Shown here: positions 1 to 5,742 of the stretch, piece by piece
Position numbering within the stretch: the first letter of the stretch is position 1
How the letters are laid out: every line of letters begins with the position of its first letter
IMG/VR virus record: IMGVR_UViG_3300009285_009643
Coordinates: 1-61,697 of that record
DNA: 61,697 bases
DNA from: a virus
Strand: one strand, 5' to 3'
Translations under genes and position numbers: made by a program
Notes under the pieces: model-generated
The model's input: only the letters and a program-made list of their open reading frames with translations
What the model was told of the DNA's origin: nothing
Databases searched by the model: none

Positions 1-51
1 GATGGATTAAAAGAAACAGTTTCCTGGTATAAGAAGAGATATGAACAATAA
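1..51 (+). CDS. C-terminal end of an NAD-dependent sugar epimerase/dehydratase-like gene (5' end outside the window)
   Basis: Frame 1 reads an open tail of 16 residues, DGLKETVSWYKKRYEQ, then TAA. The pattern G-L-(x)-x-T-(V/I)-x-W-Y-(K/R) is how many extended short-chain dehydrogenases (UDP-glucose 4-epimerase, GDP-mannose 4,6-dehydratase relatives) end. The catalytic part is not visible, so the exact reaction cannot be given. If right, this is ordinary bacterial cell-surface sugar metabolism and marks host DNA at the left edge rather than phage DNA. The stretch is too short to exclude chance. Confidence 0.45.
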   Translation, partial: DGLKETVSWYKKRYEQ

Positions 52-250
52 ACAAAAACGAGTATTTAAAGAAGGATTAGTCCGAGTGGCAAAACAGTTA
101 CAAGCACCTTGGTTAAAAAAAATGGATGAAATGAGGAAAATAAAAAATTTTCACTTATAGTACTTTTTTGGTTTTGAGTTAGAAAATTCCCGAGAATCGA
201 CTAAACTATCTGAAATTATTAATGATCCACGACAAAAAAGTGCCGTTTAG
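41..250 (+). pseudogene. Small ORF interrupted by one in-frame TAG
   Basis: An ATG at 41 overlaps the end of the preceding gene. It opens a 39-residue ORF that stops at TAG (158-160). The same frame then stays open for 29 more residues to a second TAG at 248-250. Both halves read like protein: a basic amphipathic first half, then a second half starting YFFGFELENSRES. Either an amber mutation broke a gene of 69 residues, the amber is read through, or only the first half is real. No family recognised. Confidence 0.25.
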
Positions 251-441
251 AGCGAAAAAGACCTCCCGAGAACGGCATTGGGCCGTGGAAATCACTAAGA
301 AAAAAGCTCCCAATTTTTTGGGTAAATTTGATAGGCATTGTTAGGCATTGCATAAGTTACCGAAATTGGTTATAAATAAAAATGGAAAAAAGTCATACAA
401 AAGGTCGGTAGTTGCAAGTAACCAAAATTGTTGGAGTTTTT

Positions 442-846
442 ATGATACAAGATGATCTGCTCAAAAGCCTGAAAGAAATAGCCGACAAGTTTTTGCTCAA
501 GGCAAAAACCGATTCAAGTACAAAAGTTGTTTTGGCTTCATTGCAGATCGTCGAGACAACAATTCGCCTGGCGGAAAGATACCAAAGAATCCCGCAGGCA
601 AACTATGCTTTGACTGAGTATCTGGAAAAGACCCAGGAAAAGATGCTCAAGACAGACTTTTATCAATGTTACATTGCACATTGCATCGCACGGGGCGAAG
701 AAAGCCTTCCGAAAAAGGCGCTTCTCGAAATCGCATTGAAGGTTGGGTTCCAAGAAAAGAAATCCGGCGGGTACATCTGCATATACCCGCCGAACTATAG
801 GAGACTGCGGATCGAACAACGCGAAGCTGCTAAACAATCTCAATAA
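442..846 (+). CDS. Hypothetical protein, 134 residues
   Basis: Start chosen at the ATG at 442 because GGAG (433-436) lies at good distance. A TTG 30 bases upstream has no ribosome site. The product is soluble, mostly helical and rich in Lys, Glu and Leu in its first two thirds. It ends in a basic tail after a YICIYPPNYRR segment. It stands alone on the plus strand and its last bases overlap the end of the leftward gene at 840-1013. No family recognised. It could be bacterial flanking DNA or a phage moron. Confidence 0.6.
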   Translation: MIQDDLLKSLKEIADKFLLKAKTDSSTKVVLASLQIVETTIRLAERYQRIPQANYALTEYLEKTQEKMLKTDFYQCYIAHCIARGEESLPKKALLEIALKVGFQEKKSGGYICIYPPNYRRLRIEQREAAKQSQ

Positions 847-1013
847 CCAGTCCGATTAACCAATCTCAGCAATTCTGGAGAAGGTTCAAACCATTCTGCA
901 CACAATTTTTGCTGATCTTCAGGTTTGGCTGACAAGATCAGCAATTGAACAGCTTGCTTTCGATCGATCAATCCAGCATGATAAAGCAGTGCTATTCTTC
1001 GCATATTTTCCAT
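840..1013 (-). CDS. Small hypothetical protein, 57 residues
   Basis: ATG at 1013 follows a GGGGG Shine-Dalgarno stretch (1021-1025). The ORF ends in TGA at 840-842, overlapping the tail of the convergent gene 442-846 by 7 bases. The product is helical (it begins MENMRRIALLYHAGL) with two Cys-poor amphipathic segments and a short polar C-terminus. It is second in a two-gene leftward unit after 1041-1214, with a 27-base gap. The pairing of two tiny genes of equal length resembles small regulatory or toxin-antitoxin pairs, but no family is recognised. Confidence 0.5.
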   Translation of the reverse strand: MENMRRIALLYHAGLIDRKQAVQLLILSAKPEDQQKLCAEWFEPSPELLRLVNRTGY

Positions 1014-1040
1014 TTTTCAACCCCCAATCAGGTTGGAATT

Positions 1041-1214
1041 TCAAGTTTGCGCAAGGCATTTGTCAATGTAACTGCGCGCCATTCGCAGATCACGTTTTTC
1101 TTCTTCAGTCAGTGTAATAGCCGGAAAAAAGCTCATTAAAAATGCTTTATATCTTAAATCGGCAACTTCTTTCTTGGATATCACATGGATATTATTGATT
1201 ATTTTTTCAGCCAT
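1041..1214 (-). CDS. Small hypothetical protein, 57 residues
   Basis: ATG at 1214 is preceded by GGGAGGAAAATCA, a strong ribosome site. The product is helical: MAEKIINNIHVISKKEVADL, then a hydrophobic centre (FLMSFFPAITL), then a charged helix EEEKRDLRMARSYIDK. It is upstream partner of the small gene at 840-1013 in a leftward unit. No domain recognised. The centre is too short for a membrane span. Confidence 0.55.
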   Translation of the reverse strand: MAEKIINNIHVISKKEVADLRYKAFLMSFFPAITLTEEEKRDLRMARSYIDKCLAQT

Positions 1215-1244
1215 TGATTTTCCTCCCGGTGCTTCGTGCGTACA

Positions 1245-1427
1245 TTATCTAACAAACGCTTGCCGTATCACCTCGGGCCTGTCCATAACGTCAAACTCAG
1301 GATCTTCGGCCATGCCGGCCAATATCACATTGGTCAGGTCGGCGTACTGTTGATGTGATCCTTCCCCGGCCAACAGTTTATTGGCGTATTCCCTGGCCTC
1401 TTGTAGTCCACGTTGTGCGTCAGTCAT
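1245..1427 (-). CDS. Hypothetical protein, 60 residues, operator-linked
   Basis: Start chosen at ATG 1427 because GAGGTG lies five bases upstream. The frame stays open further upstream to 1586 but has no usable start signal there. The sequence is acidic and helical (MTDAQRGLQEAREYANKLLA at the N-terminus, then DPEFDVMDRPEVIRQAF). It is the most distal of the leftward genes that carry the TCGGTTAACCGA palindrome. Copy 1601-1618 lies about 170 bases upstream. Function unknown. Confidence 0.6.
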   Translation of the reverse strand: MTDAQRGLQEAREYANKLLAGEGSHQQYADLTNVILAGMAEDPEFDVMDRPEVIRQAFVR

Positions 1428-1600
1428 AATGTCACCTCTTGAATTTTGATAATAAAGGCCCGCCACACGCTTTTCAATGTAAGACGATACATTGTGTATG
1501 TGCAGATCACCGTTCATGCACTGGCGGGGCCAAATTCGTGGTCGTTGATCTGGTATTAGGTTGTTTGGTTGGGCTGTCTGCTCCAAGGCAGCTATTCCCG

Positions 1601-1618
1601 AAATCGGTTAACCGATTT
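1601..1618. promoter_or_regulatory. Operator-like palindrome, copy 1
   Basis: An 18-bp perfect palindrome, AAATCGGTTAACCGATTT, lies between two leftward genes. The same core recurs at 1966-1987 and 2961-2976. Each copy sits upstream of a leftward gene and outside coding sequence, as expected for binding sites of a dimeric repressor. The protein that binds is not known; the Cro-like protein at 5554-5742 is one candidate. Confidence 0.65.
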
Positions 1619-1632
1619 TCTTTACGTGGTGG

Positions 1633-1953
1633 TTATGCTCCCCAGCCGCCCTGCCAGCGGTTGTTGGCCCGTGCCTTGGCCTCCTCAGCCTGGATATCCT
1701 CTTCCAAGGGCATAAAGGCCACTACACGCAACTTTGCCCTCCTGCCGCCCATTGCCTCAAACATTTCTTTGGCGAGGCCTGGCGCCCTAAAATTGGCCAC
1801 AACGTGACCATCTCTGTCCACTATCCTCCAGCGGTGTCTGTCTTCCGCCGGTTTGAGTACCGGCGTCCCGAAATCCGGCCAGTTGGTTTTGAGCTGGCAC
1901 ATTGAGCTGTTGACATCCGCCTGCCTATTCTCATCTATGACATATCTTTTCAT
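1633..1953 (-). CDS. Hypothetical protein, 106 residues, operator-linked
   Basis: ATG at 1953, with an AGG ribosome site about seven bases upstream, lies just downstream (in the direction of transcription) of palindrome copy 2. The product has a central stretch, HRWRIVDRDGHVVANFRAPG, typical of a small beta-hairpin domain, then a basic segment and a Trp-Gly rich C-terminus (RWQGGWGA). It looks like a compact soluble phage protein. No catalytic motif and no recognised family. Confidence 0.6.
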   Translation of the reverse strand: MKRYVIDENRQADVNSSMCQLKTNWPDFGTPVLKPAEDRHRWRIVDRDGHVVANFRAPGLAKEMFEAMGGRRAKLRVVAFMPLEEDIQAEEAKARANNRWQGGWGA

Positions 1954-1965
1954 ACTGGCCTCATT

Positions 1966-1987
1966 AAAAATCGGTTAACCGACTTTT
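1966..1987. promoter_or_regulatory. Operator-like palindrome, copy 2
   Basis: The core TCGGTTAACCGA (1971-1982) is flanked by A and T runs that extend the dyad to 22 bp with a single mismatch (A1970/C1983). It lies 13 bases before the start codon of the leftward gene 1633-1953, so a bound protein could block either transcription or ribosome entry. Confidence 0.65.
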
Positions 1988-2032
1988 CTAATTCATTTGT
2001 TTGTTAGGTTTATTTGTTGGTGCTTCCTGAGA

Positions 2033-2052
2033 AAGTTAGTGAATACTAACTT
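2033..2052. repeat. Inverted repeat AAGTTAGT-4-ACTAACTT
   Basis: An eight-base perfect inverted repeat around GAAT lies in the gap between the gene starting at 1953 and the terminator-like hairpin at 2069-2096. It could be a second type of operator or a weak RNA hairpin. Nothing in the sequence decides between these. Confidence 0.35.
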
Positions 2053-2068
2053 ATAGGACAAGAGAATG

Positions 2069-2096
2069 GCCCGGTGTCGATATTTTGACACCGGGC
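2069..2096 (-). terminator. Hairpin after the leftward gene 2104-2754
   Basis: GCCCGGTGTC and GACACCGGGC form a perfect 10-bp GC-rich stem with an 8-base loop, starting eight bases past the leftward stop codon. The following minus-strand bases (CATTCTCTTG) are only weakly U-rich, so termination may be partial or the stem may protect the mRNA 3' end. Confidence 0.6.
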
Positions 2097-2103
2097 TGGG
2101 AGG

Positions 2104-2754
2104 TTACTGGCCAATAGCCTGTTGTACGTCTTCAATCGTCACATTGTTCATAACACCGACCTTACGGAGCGCGTCCTCAGTCGTCTCGCCACGTGCGGTC
2201 AACAAGGCGTAATCCTCGGCGATAGCCTGTTTCATCCGGTACGCCTTGACCATTTCGCGCTGAGCATCGACAGATTGCACAATCTCAGCCTTACACTGGG
2301 CGGCAAGGCTAATAATCGCCGTGTAGTGGGCTTGATCCAGGCCAGGAAACAACTTTTCCAACTTCTCATCAACAGACTTCTCGACGATGACCTTGAAAGT
2401 AAAGGTGCGGCTTTCGTTGTCCCACTTCAAAGCCTTACCTTCAAAGGCGAGCTTATTCTTTGCCCATCGTTTGAATGAGCCAATGAGGCTACTCTTTGCT
2501 TCATCCCGATAGTTTCTACCCTTAGGCCAGAGAATACCGTCATGCAAGCGGTCTTCATCGGCCTTACCCGAGGGAAGGGTCAAGACAAGGGCTGCCATGT
2601 TGGACAGCATGGCGCCGCTGTCCTTGATGTTCTTGGCGTGGATGGCCTTGTCAAGTTCCAAGGCCTTGGCCTTGTTTGACAATGCTTGATCTTTTGACAT
2701 TGCCTTTCCTACTAAGCAGTTACTCAATTCGTTGAATCCGGTTACTTGTGTCAT
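2104..2754 (-). CDS. Hypothetical protein, 216 residues
   Basis: ATG at 2754 is preceded by the ribosome site AAGAGGCGACACT, almost the same leader as the upstream gene 2768-2941. A second possible start is the Met 19 codons in (MSKDQALSN), preceded by AAAGGC. The product is charged and largely helical. A Lys-rich N-terminal helix is followed by a middle block (LHDGILWPKGRNYRDEAKSS) and a C-terminal helical domain ending in a short UBA/HTH-like segment (VGVMNNVTIEDVQQAIGQ). It is the largest gene of the operator-controlled leftward unit and is followed by a hairpin. Family unknown. A role in host takeover or regulation is inferred only from its early position. Confidence 0.65.
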   Translation of the reverse strand: MTQVTGFNELSNCLVGKAMSKDQALSNKAKALELDKAIHAKNIKDSGAMLSNMAALVLTLPSGKADEDRLHDGILWPKGRNYRDEAKSSLIGSFKRWAKNKLAFEGKALKWDNESRTFTFKVIVEKSVDEKLEKLFPGLDQAHYTAIISLAAQCKAEIVQSVDAQREMVKAYRMKQAIAEDYALLTARGETTEDALRKVGVMNNVTIEDVQQAIGQ

Positions 2755-2767
2755 AGTGTCGCCTCTT

Positions 2768-2941
2768 TTAGTGGGTGGTGGTTGTAAGTACGTACATCAT
2801 TGATTCAATGTACGCTCTTTGATCTGCGGTTAACAGCTCGTTGTTAAGTTGTTCAATCGGTGAGAGCTGGTCAAGGCGGTGATTCTCGCACCATTCCTCA
2901 TACTGCTTTTCTGCCGTGGTGTAGGTGTTTGAAGTATTCAT
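2768..2941 (-). CDS. Small hypothetical protein, 57 residues; first gene of the leftward early unit
   Basis: ATG at 2941 follows AAAGAGGCGACAAG, the same leader as the next gene, suggesting duplicated translation signals. The product is acidic and Thr-rich at both ends (begins MNTSNTYTTAEKQYEEWCEN, ends TTTTH). It is the first gene after palindrome copy 3 and the leftward promoter at 3061-3033. No family recognised. Confidence 0.6.
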   Translation of the reverse strand: MNTSNTYTTAEKQYEEWCENHRLDQLSPIEQLNNELLTADQRAYIESMMYVLTTTTH

Positions 2942-2960
2942 CTTGTCGCCTCTTTTATTT

Positions 2961-2976
2961 AATCGGTTAACCGATT
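2961..2976. promoter_or_regulatory. Operator-like palindrome, copy 3
   Basis: AATCGGTTAACCGATT is a 16-bp perfect palindrome. It lies between the leftward promoter (-10 box at 3038-3033) and the first leftward gene (ATG 2941). This is a roadblock-type operator position in the 5' leader. Confidence 0.65.
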
Positions 2977-3032
2977 CTTGTACTACTTTGTGGTATTAAC
3001 CTTTGATCCCAGCTTCCCTTCTCTATATCTTT

Positions 3033-3061
3033 ACTATAAGGGTTCCGACTTGAAAAGTCAA
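3033..3061 (-). promoter_or_regulatory. Leftward sigma70-type promoter
   Basis: On the minus strand TTGACT (3061-3056) and TATAGT (3038-3033) are separated by exactly 17 bases. This is a good sigma70 match, placed to transcribe the genes from 2941 leftward through palindrome copy 3. Confidence 0.65.
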
Positions 3062-3067
3062 TACCTT

Positions 3068-3259
3068 TTATGTACCTTCTGCGTGCCTTGTGCTTAACCT
3101 ATATGATGCACGTACCATGCCAGTATGCTATATCTAATGATAACAAGTACTTAGCTTTAAGGGGATGGAGAGAGTGAGTATCTTTTATGCACCACGCTGT
3201 AGTATGTTGGTCCTTTGTAATGATATCAGCTAGTTAGCCATGCATAAAGATTATGCACC
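3068..3259 (+). repeat. Three direct repeats TTATG(C/T)ACC
   Basis: The nonamer occurs at 3068-3076 (TTATGTACC), 3185-3193 (TTATGCACC) and 3251-3259 (TTATGCACC). The last copy forms the right arm of a TGCATAA-aga-TTATGCA dyad. Spacing is irregular (117 and 66 bases), unlike classical iterons, so this could be a transcription-factor site set or chance in AT-rich DNA. Confidence 0.35.
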
Positions 3260-3445
3260 GTACAATGTGATAGGCAGCTGACAGTGTTAGCGTGACCTAA
3301 CTATCCAAGCTGTCAAGAGAAATATTTGTTAGTTTGCCTTAACAGTGTTGACGTATACCGACAAAGTTAGCCGAGGCAAAGAGGGCGCTATAGTTGCTTC
3401 ATCGATGCTCAAGGCAATTTTCAAATTTGATATTACAAATAGTAT

Positions 3446-3474
3446 TTGACACCCTGCTCCAGACAATGTAAAGT
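3446..3474 (+). promoter_or_regulatory. Rightward sigma70-type promoter
   Basis: TTGACA (3446-3451), 17 bases, then TAAAGT (3469-3474), with the first rightward start codon 28 bases further on. The -35 is perfect and the -10 matches four of six. It is the likely promoter of the mini-gene operon from 3502. Confidence 0.65.
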
Positions 3475-3501
3475 CAAAAGAAAACAAAGAAGGAATACAA
3501 A

Positions 3502-3864
3502 ATGTCGGCGGAATCACCATTAAGAGCCAGCGTTGAAAACGGGGAACTGGTAATCAGAGTAGGAATAAACAGACTAGATGGCGATGAATACCATCTGGAA
3601 ATACCAGTCCTGAAATTTGACAACAGATCAGAGTGGGTAAAAGATGTAATTTCTGAACTGTTCAGAGAGGAGGAAGATGGACGAACACCAATAGGAGATC
3701 TTCTAGACACAGCCATGAAACACGCTATAGAGAACGGATCAATAGGATTATCAATTGACTCACCAGGAAGAAACGGGACTTGCTGGATGTGCGATGAAGA
3801 CCAAGTACCACTCTGGCACACCAAAATAGGAAGTATCTGTCAAGATTGTAAAAGCCGCCTATAA
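3502..3864 (+). CDS. Hypothetical protein with C-terminal zinc-ribbon-like Cys pairs, 120 residues
   Basis: ATG preceded by AAGGAA. The N-terminal 90 residues look like a mixed alpha/beta domain with acidic stretches. The C-terminus carries CWMCDEDQ and, about 20 residues later, CQDCKSRL. These two CxxC pairs could bind one zinc ion. It is the first gene behind the rightward promoter and so probably expressed early. Small zinc-ribbon phage proteins often bind nucleic acid or host RNA polymerase, but no specific family is recognised here. Confidence 0.65.
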   Translation: MSAESPLRASVENGELVIRVGINRLDGDEYHLEIPVLKFDNRSEWVKDVISELFREEEDGRTPIGDLLDTAMKHAIENGSIGLSIDSPGRNGTCWMCDEDQVPLWHTKIGSICQDCKSRL

Positions 3865-3893
3865 AATATGTATTGTAAAAGAGGGAAAACAAA

Positions 3894-4067
3894 ATGGAAA
3901 GAATAGCCGAAGCAATCGACACCCTGGAAAACCTGATAGCAGCAACCTCAATGCCTATTCCAAACGATCTCATCGTAGAAGCCCTTAGGGAAGCTCTGCC
4001 AGAACTCCATACGGAGCTCAAAGCAGCATATCTGGAAGCTGGTGGCTTCAATGTGTGGGAGGACTAA
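3894..4067 (+). CDS. Small conserved phage protein, 57 residues, paralogue of the gene at 40176-40358
   Basis: ATG behind GAGGGAAAACAAA. The product (start MERIAEAIDTLENLIAA, end GGFNVWED) matches the leftward gene product at 40176-40358 (start MNRIAEVIDSLENTVAA, end GGGNVWEDPDE) along its whole length. The match includes the R-(E/Q)-x-L-P-E centre. It is helical with a conserved N-V-W-E-D tail. Function unknown. Two copies kept 36 kb apart in opposite operons argue that it is a real and useful protein. Confidence 0.7.
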   Translation: MERIAEAIDTLENLIAATSMPIPNDLIVEALREALPELHTELKAAYLEAGGFNVWED

Positions 4068-4068
4068 A

Positions 4069-4335
4069 ATGACAATTTGTATAGGCCCATGTAAATGCGG
4101 AGGATACGGGCAAATCCTCAATGAACCAGCAGACACGTGCCACAGAGACGTTCATCAAGGTGGCATATTTGGCCACTTTGTCACAGCCAAACTGAAGGGA
4201 AAGGAAGACTGTCGACAAGGTGTGGTAGTAAGCCTCAAACCATTGTTAATAAAAGGACAATACGGCAGAGTATACGAGTGCGAAGGGTCTCCAACCGCAG
4301 TGATTAACCCTCCTCCGGGGTGGAGAATTTTATGA
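4069..4335 (+). CDS. Hypothetical Cys-rich protein, 88 residues
   Basis: Start at ATG 4069, behind GGGAGG in the tail of the previous gene. Six Cys fall in CIGPCKCGG, C-H, DC and EC contexts near both ends, suggesting metal binding. It ends in the Pro-rich segment NPPPGWRIL. Its stop overlaps the next start (ATGA), so the two are translationally coupled. No family recognised. Confidence 0.55.
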   Translation: MTICIGPCKCGGYGQILNEPADTCHRDVHQGGIFGHFVTAKLKGKEDCRQGVVVSLKPLLIKGQYGRVYECEGSPTAVINPPPGWRIL

Positions 4336-4508
4336 TAATCATTAGAAACTTTTTCAAAGCAATTCTCTGCAGACTTCAAGGTCACAAGGCGAAGAAACAC
4401 TACCTTGCCAATGTCCTGACTGAAGACGGAAATATCATTACCATCGGCTGGTGCGACTGTCATAACTGCGGATGGAGTAAGATAAATTTCTTTTATGGAA
4501 ACAGGTAA
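4332..4508 (+). CDS. Hypothetical protein with CxCxxC motif, 58 residues
   Basis: Start at ATG 4332, which overlaps the upstream stop as ATGA and has GGAG seven bases before it. A GTG 12 bases upstream is a poorer choice. A hydrophobic N-terminus (MIIIRNFFKAILC) is followed by basic residues and then WCDCHNCGW, a compact Cys/His cluster that may bind zinc. Unknown function. Confidence 0.5.
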   Translation: MIIIRNFFKAILCRLQGHKAKKHYLANVLTEDGNIITIGWCDCHNCGWSKINFFYGNR

Positions 4509-4582
4509 TGAACCGCCTCATAATCATCGTGACCTCAGCCATAACCGCCATCACCATGACAATAATCTTGAAACTGTTATGA
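4508..4582 (+). CDS. Single-span membrane micropeptide, 24 residues
   Basis: ATG overlaps the previous gene end by one base, and its own stop overlaps the next start as ATGA. The peptide is one hydrophobic helix (LIIIVTSAITAITMTIILKLL) with an Asn-Arg N-terminus, so it should sit in the inner membrane. Tight coupling on both sides is the main evidence that it is expressed. Confidence 0.4.
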   Translation: MNRLIIIVTSAITAITMTIILKLL

Positions 4583-4665
4583 CCCCAGAACAAACCCTCG
4601 GCCAGATCCTCTGGACCCTGGCCATTATCTTAGCAATCCTCGACCTGATGGGATACAGAGTATGA
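4579..4665 (+). CDS. Single-span membrane micropeptide, 28 residues
   Basis: Joined to its neighbours by ATGA overlaps at both ends (4579-4582 and 4662-4665). The sequence MTPEQTLGQILWTLAIILAI forms one probable membrane helix, followed by LDLMGYRV. With the preceding 24-residue peptide it could form a two-component membrane pair. No family recognised. Confidence 0.4.
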   Translation: MTPEQTLGQILWTLAIILAILDLMGYRV

Positions 4666-4841
4666 AGCTCCTTAAAATACGCTGGTGTGGCGACTGTAGA
4701 CATCGGGCTTATCATAGATATCAAGAAAACTACTGCCACCATCCAATAATCATGGACGGAACAGATTTTGGCTGGAAGAAGCTACCGCCTGATATGCACT
4801 TCCCTGACTGGTGCCCATTAGAGAATGTGGGGGAGAAATAA
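4662..4841 (+). CDS. Small Cys/His-rich phage protein, 59 residues
   Basis: Start ATG at 4662 in an ATGA overlap. It contains WCGDCRHRAYHR, CHHP and DWCPLEN. The layout CxxC, a C-H-P in the middle, and a P-x-W-C-P-L end recurs in many small phage proteins that probably fold around one zinc ion. Function unknown in that group as far as I know. It overlaps the ribosome site of the next gene. Confidence 0.5.
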   Translation: MKLLKIRWCGDCRHRAYHRYQENYCHHPIIMDGTDFGWKKLPPDMHFPDWCPLENVGEK

Positions 4842-4842
4842 A

Positions 4843-5268
4843 ATGTCAGTATTAAAATGGGTAAAGATAACAGGCGCCGACTTCACTAAGATAACTCAAG
4901 GCAACGTATCGGAAAACTACATAACTACCGTATGCGGAACCTTTGATAGGGAAACAATGAGAAGCAGAGCACAACCATCTCTCACAATAGAAATCTTCAG
5001 AAATGAGAAAAAAAGCAAGGAAACTAATGAAAGGGAGCATCAAATGAAAGCAGCAATAGTGATAGACGATTGGAAATTGCCAATATTCAACGAGCATTTA
5101 ACAAACTCCAAGTATCAATTCGAGCAGCATCCTGGAGTAGCTCCGGGAACTTTGACTCTCACAGTTGTAACTAACGATGTCAAAGCACTGGAAAAAGTAG
5201 TAAGATCAGCCAATTTAACGGCAGCAACAAGAAAGGGGAACAACAATGGTCAAGACAACACTCACTGA
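4843..5268 (+). CDS. Hypothetical protein, 141 residues
   Basis: ATG 4843 follows GGGGGAG. A second in-frame ATG at 5044 (MKAAIVIDDWKL) is preceded by GGGAG and could yield a separate 74-residue product. The second half looks like a ferredoxin-like alpha/beta unit and ends in a polar tail (RKGNNNGQDNTH). The change of style between the halves suggests either a two-domain protein or two nested products. No family recognised. Confidence 0.55.
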   Translation: MSVLKWVKITGADFTKITQGNVSENYITTVCGTFDRETMRSRAQPSLTIEIFRNEKKSKETNEREHQMKAAIVIDDWKLPIFNEHLTNSKYQFEQHPGVAPGTLTLTVVTNDVKALEKVVRSANLTAATRKGNNNGQDNTH

Positions 5269-5557
5269 TGGATCGCCGGTGACACCAGATCACCGAGAAA
5301 TTGACCCAACCACCGGCATGCAGAAGGCCTATGTAGTTCTGTCAGCAGATGAAAGAGCAAAAGGCTTTGTGCGCCCGGTTCGCAGAAGTTATATACACAC
5401 AAAATGCGGCGTCTTAACCACCATGGGACAATCCATAGCTGAAACCTATGCTAGAAATCCCAAATTTTACAGTGGTACTTTTTGTTGTGGGTGCGGAACC
5501 CACTTCCCGGTTAATGAATTCACTTGGGATGGAACTGAAGAGGTAGTTGGGTCATGA
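5246..5557 (+). CDS. Conserved phage protein with Cys motif, 103 residues
   Basis: ATG behind GGGGAACAACA, overlapping the previous gene by 23 bases. The segment TKCGVLTTMGQSIAETYARN followed by FCCGCGTHFPVNEF and a W-D-G-T-E-E-V-V-G-S end strongly resembles a small protein seen in many podo- and siphoviruses near the terminase. This is recalled from memory, not searched. The CCGCGTH segment may bind zinc. Function unknown. Confidence 0.6.
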   Translation: MVKTTLTDGSPVTPDHREIDPTTGMQKAYVVLSADERAKGFVRPVRRSYIHTKCGVLTTMGQSIAETYARNPKFYSGTFCCGCGTHFPVNEFTWDGTEEVVGS

Positions 5558-5742
5558 AAATCAAACAAACCGACATCGCCACCCAACTCAACATCTCCCA
5601 ACCGGTCGTCTCCAAGTGGAAAAGGGGAAAATCCCGACCAAAGGGCCTGTTTCTCGACGCCGTAAAGGAAAAACTCCCCGCTCTGCTCAAGGAATTGGCC
5701 AATAAATACCCTGATTTGTACACTGAGGAGGAGCGGGGATGA
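5554..5742 (+). CDS. Cro/CI-like helix-turn-helix regulator, 62 residues
   Basis: The start overlaps the previous stop (ATGA). Residues 5-30 (TDIATQLNISQPVVSKWKRG) form a typical HTH_3-like motif with recognition helix SQPVVSKWK, and the rest is a short dimerisation helix. The small size fits Cro-like DNA-binding proteins. It lies directly before the terminase genes and is the best candidate in the window for binding the TCGGTTAACCGA palindromes. A role in packaging initiation is also possible. Confidence 0.7.
   Translation: MKIKQTDIATQLNISQPVVSKWKRGKSRPKGLFLDAVKEKLPALLKELANKYPDLYTEEERG

Larger units (their letters stand above)
2977..3501. other. Divergent control region (about 525 bp without genes)
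   Basis: The leftward early unit and the rightward operon diverge from here. It holds a leftward promoter (3061-3033), a rightward promoter (3446-3474), three copies of TTATG(C/T)ACC (3068, 3185, 3251) and an inverted repeat TGCATAA/TTATGCA (3241-3257). No ORF above 60 codons with a start signal was found. Such regions in phages often hold switch promoters or a replication origin; the origin role is inference. Confidence 0.55.

Noticed and set aside
309-322. CCCAA-tttt-TTGGG hairpin before the 442 gene
   Set aside because: Five-base stem in AT-rich DNA; too weak for a terminator.
332-350. Direct repeat TAGGCATTG twice
   Set aside because: Too short and with no second copy near another border to be called an attachment site.
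1428-1586. Upstream extension of the gene 1245-1427 to 113 codons
   Set aside because: No ATG/GTG with a ribosome site in the extension, while ATG 1427 has GAGGTG at the right distance.
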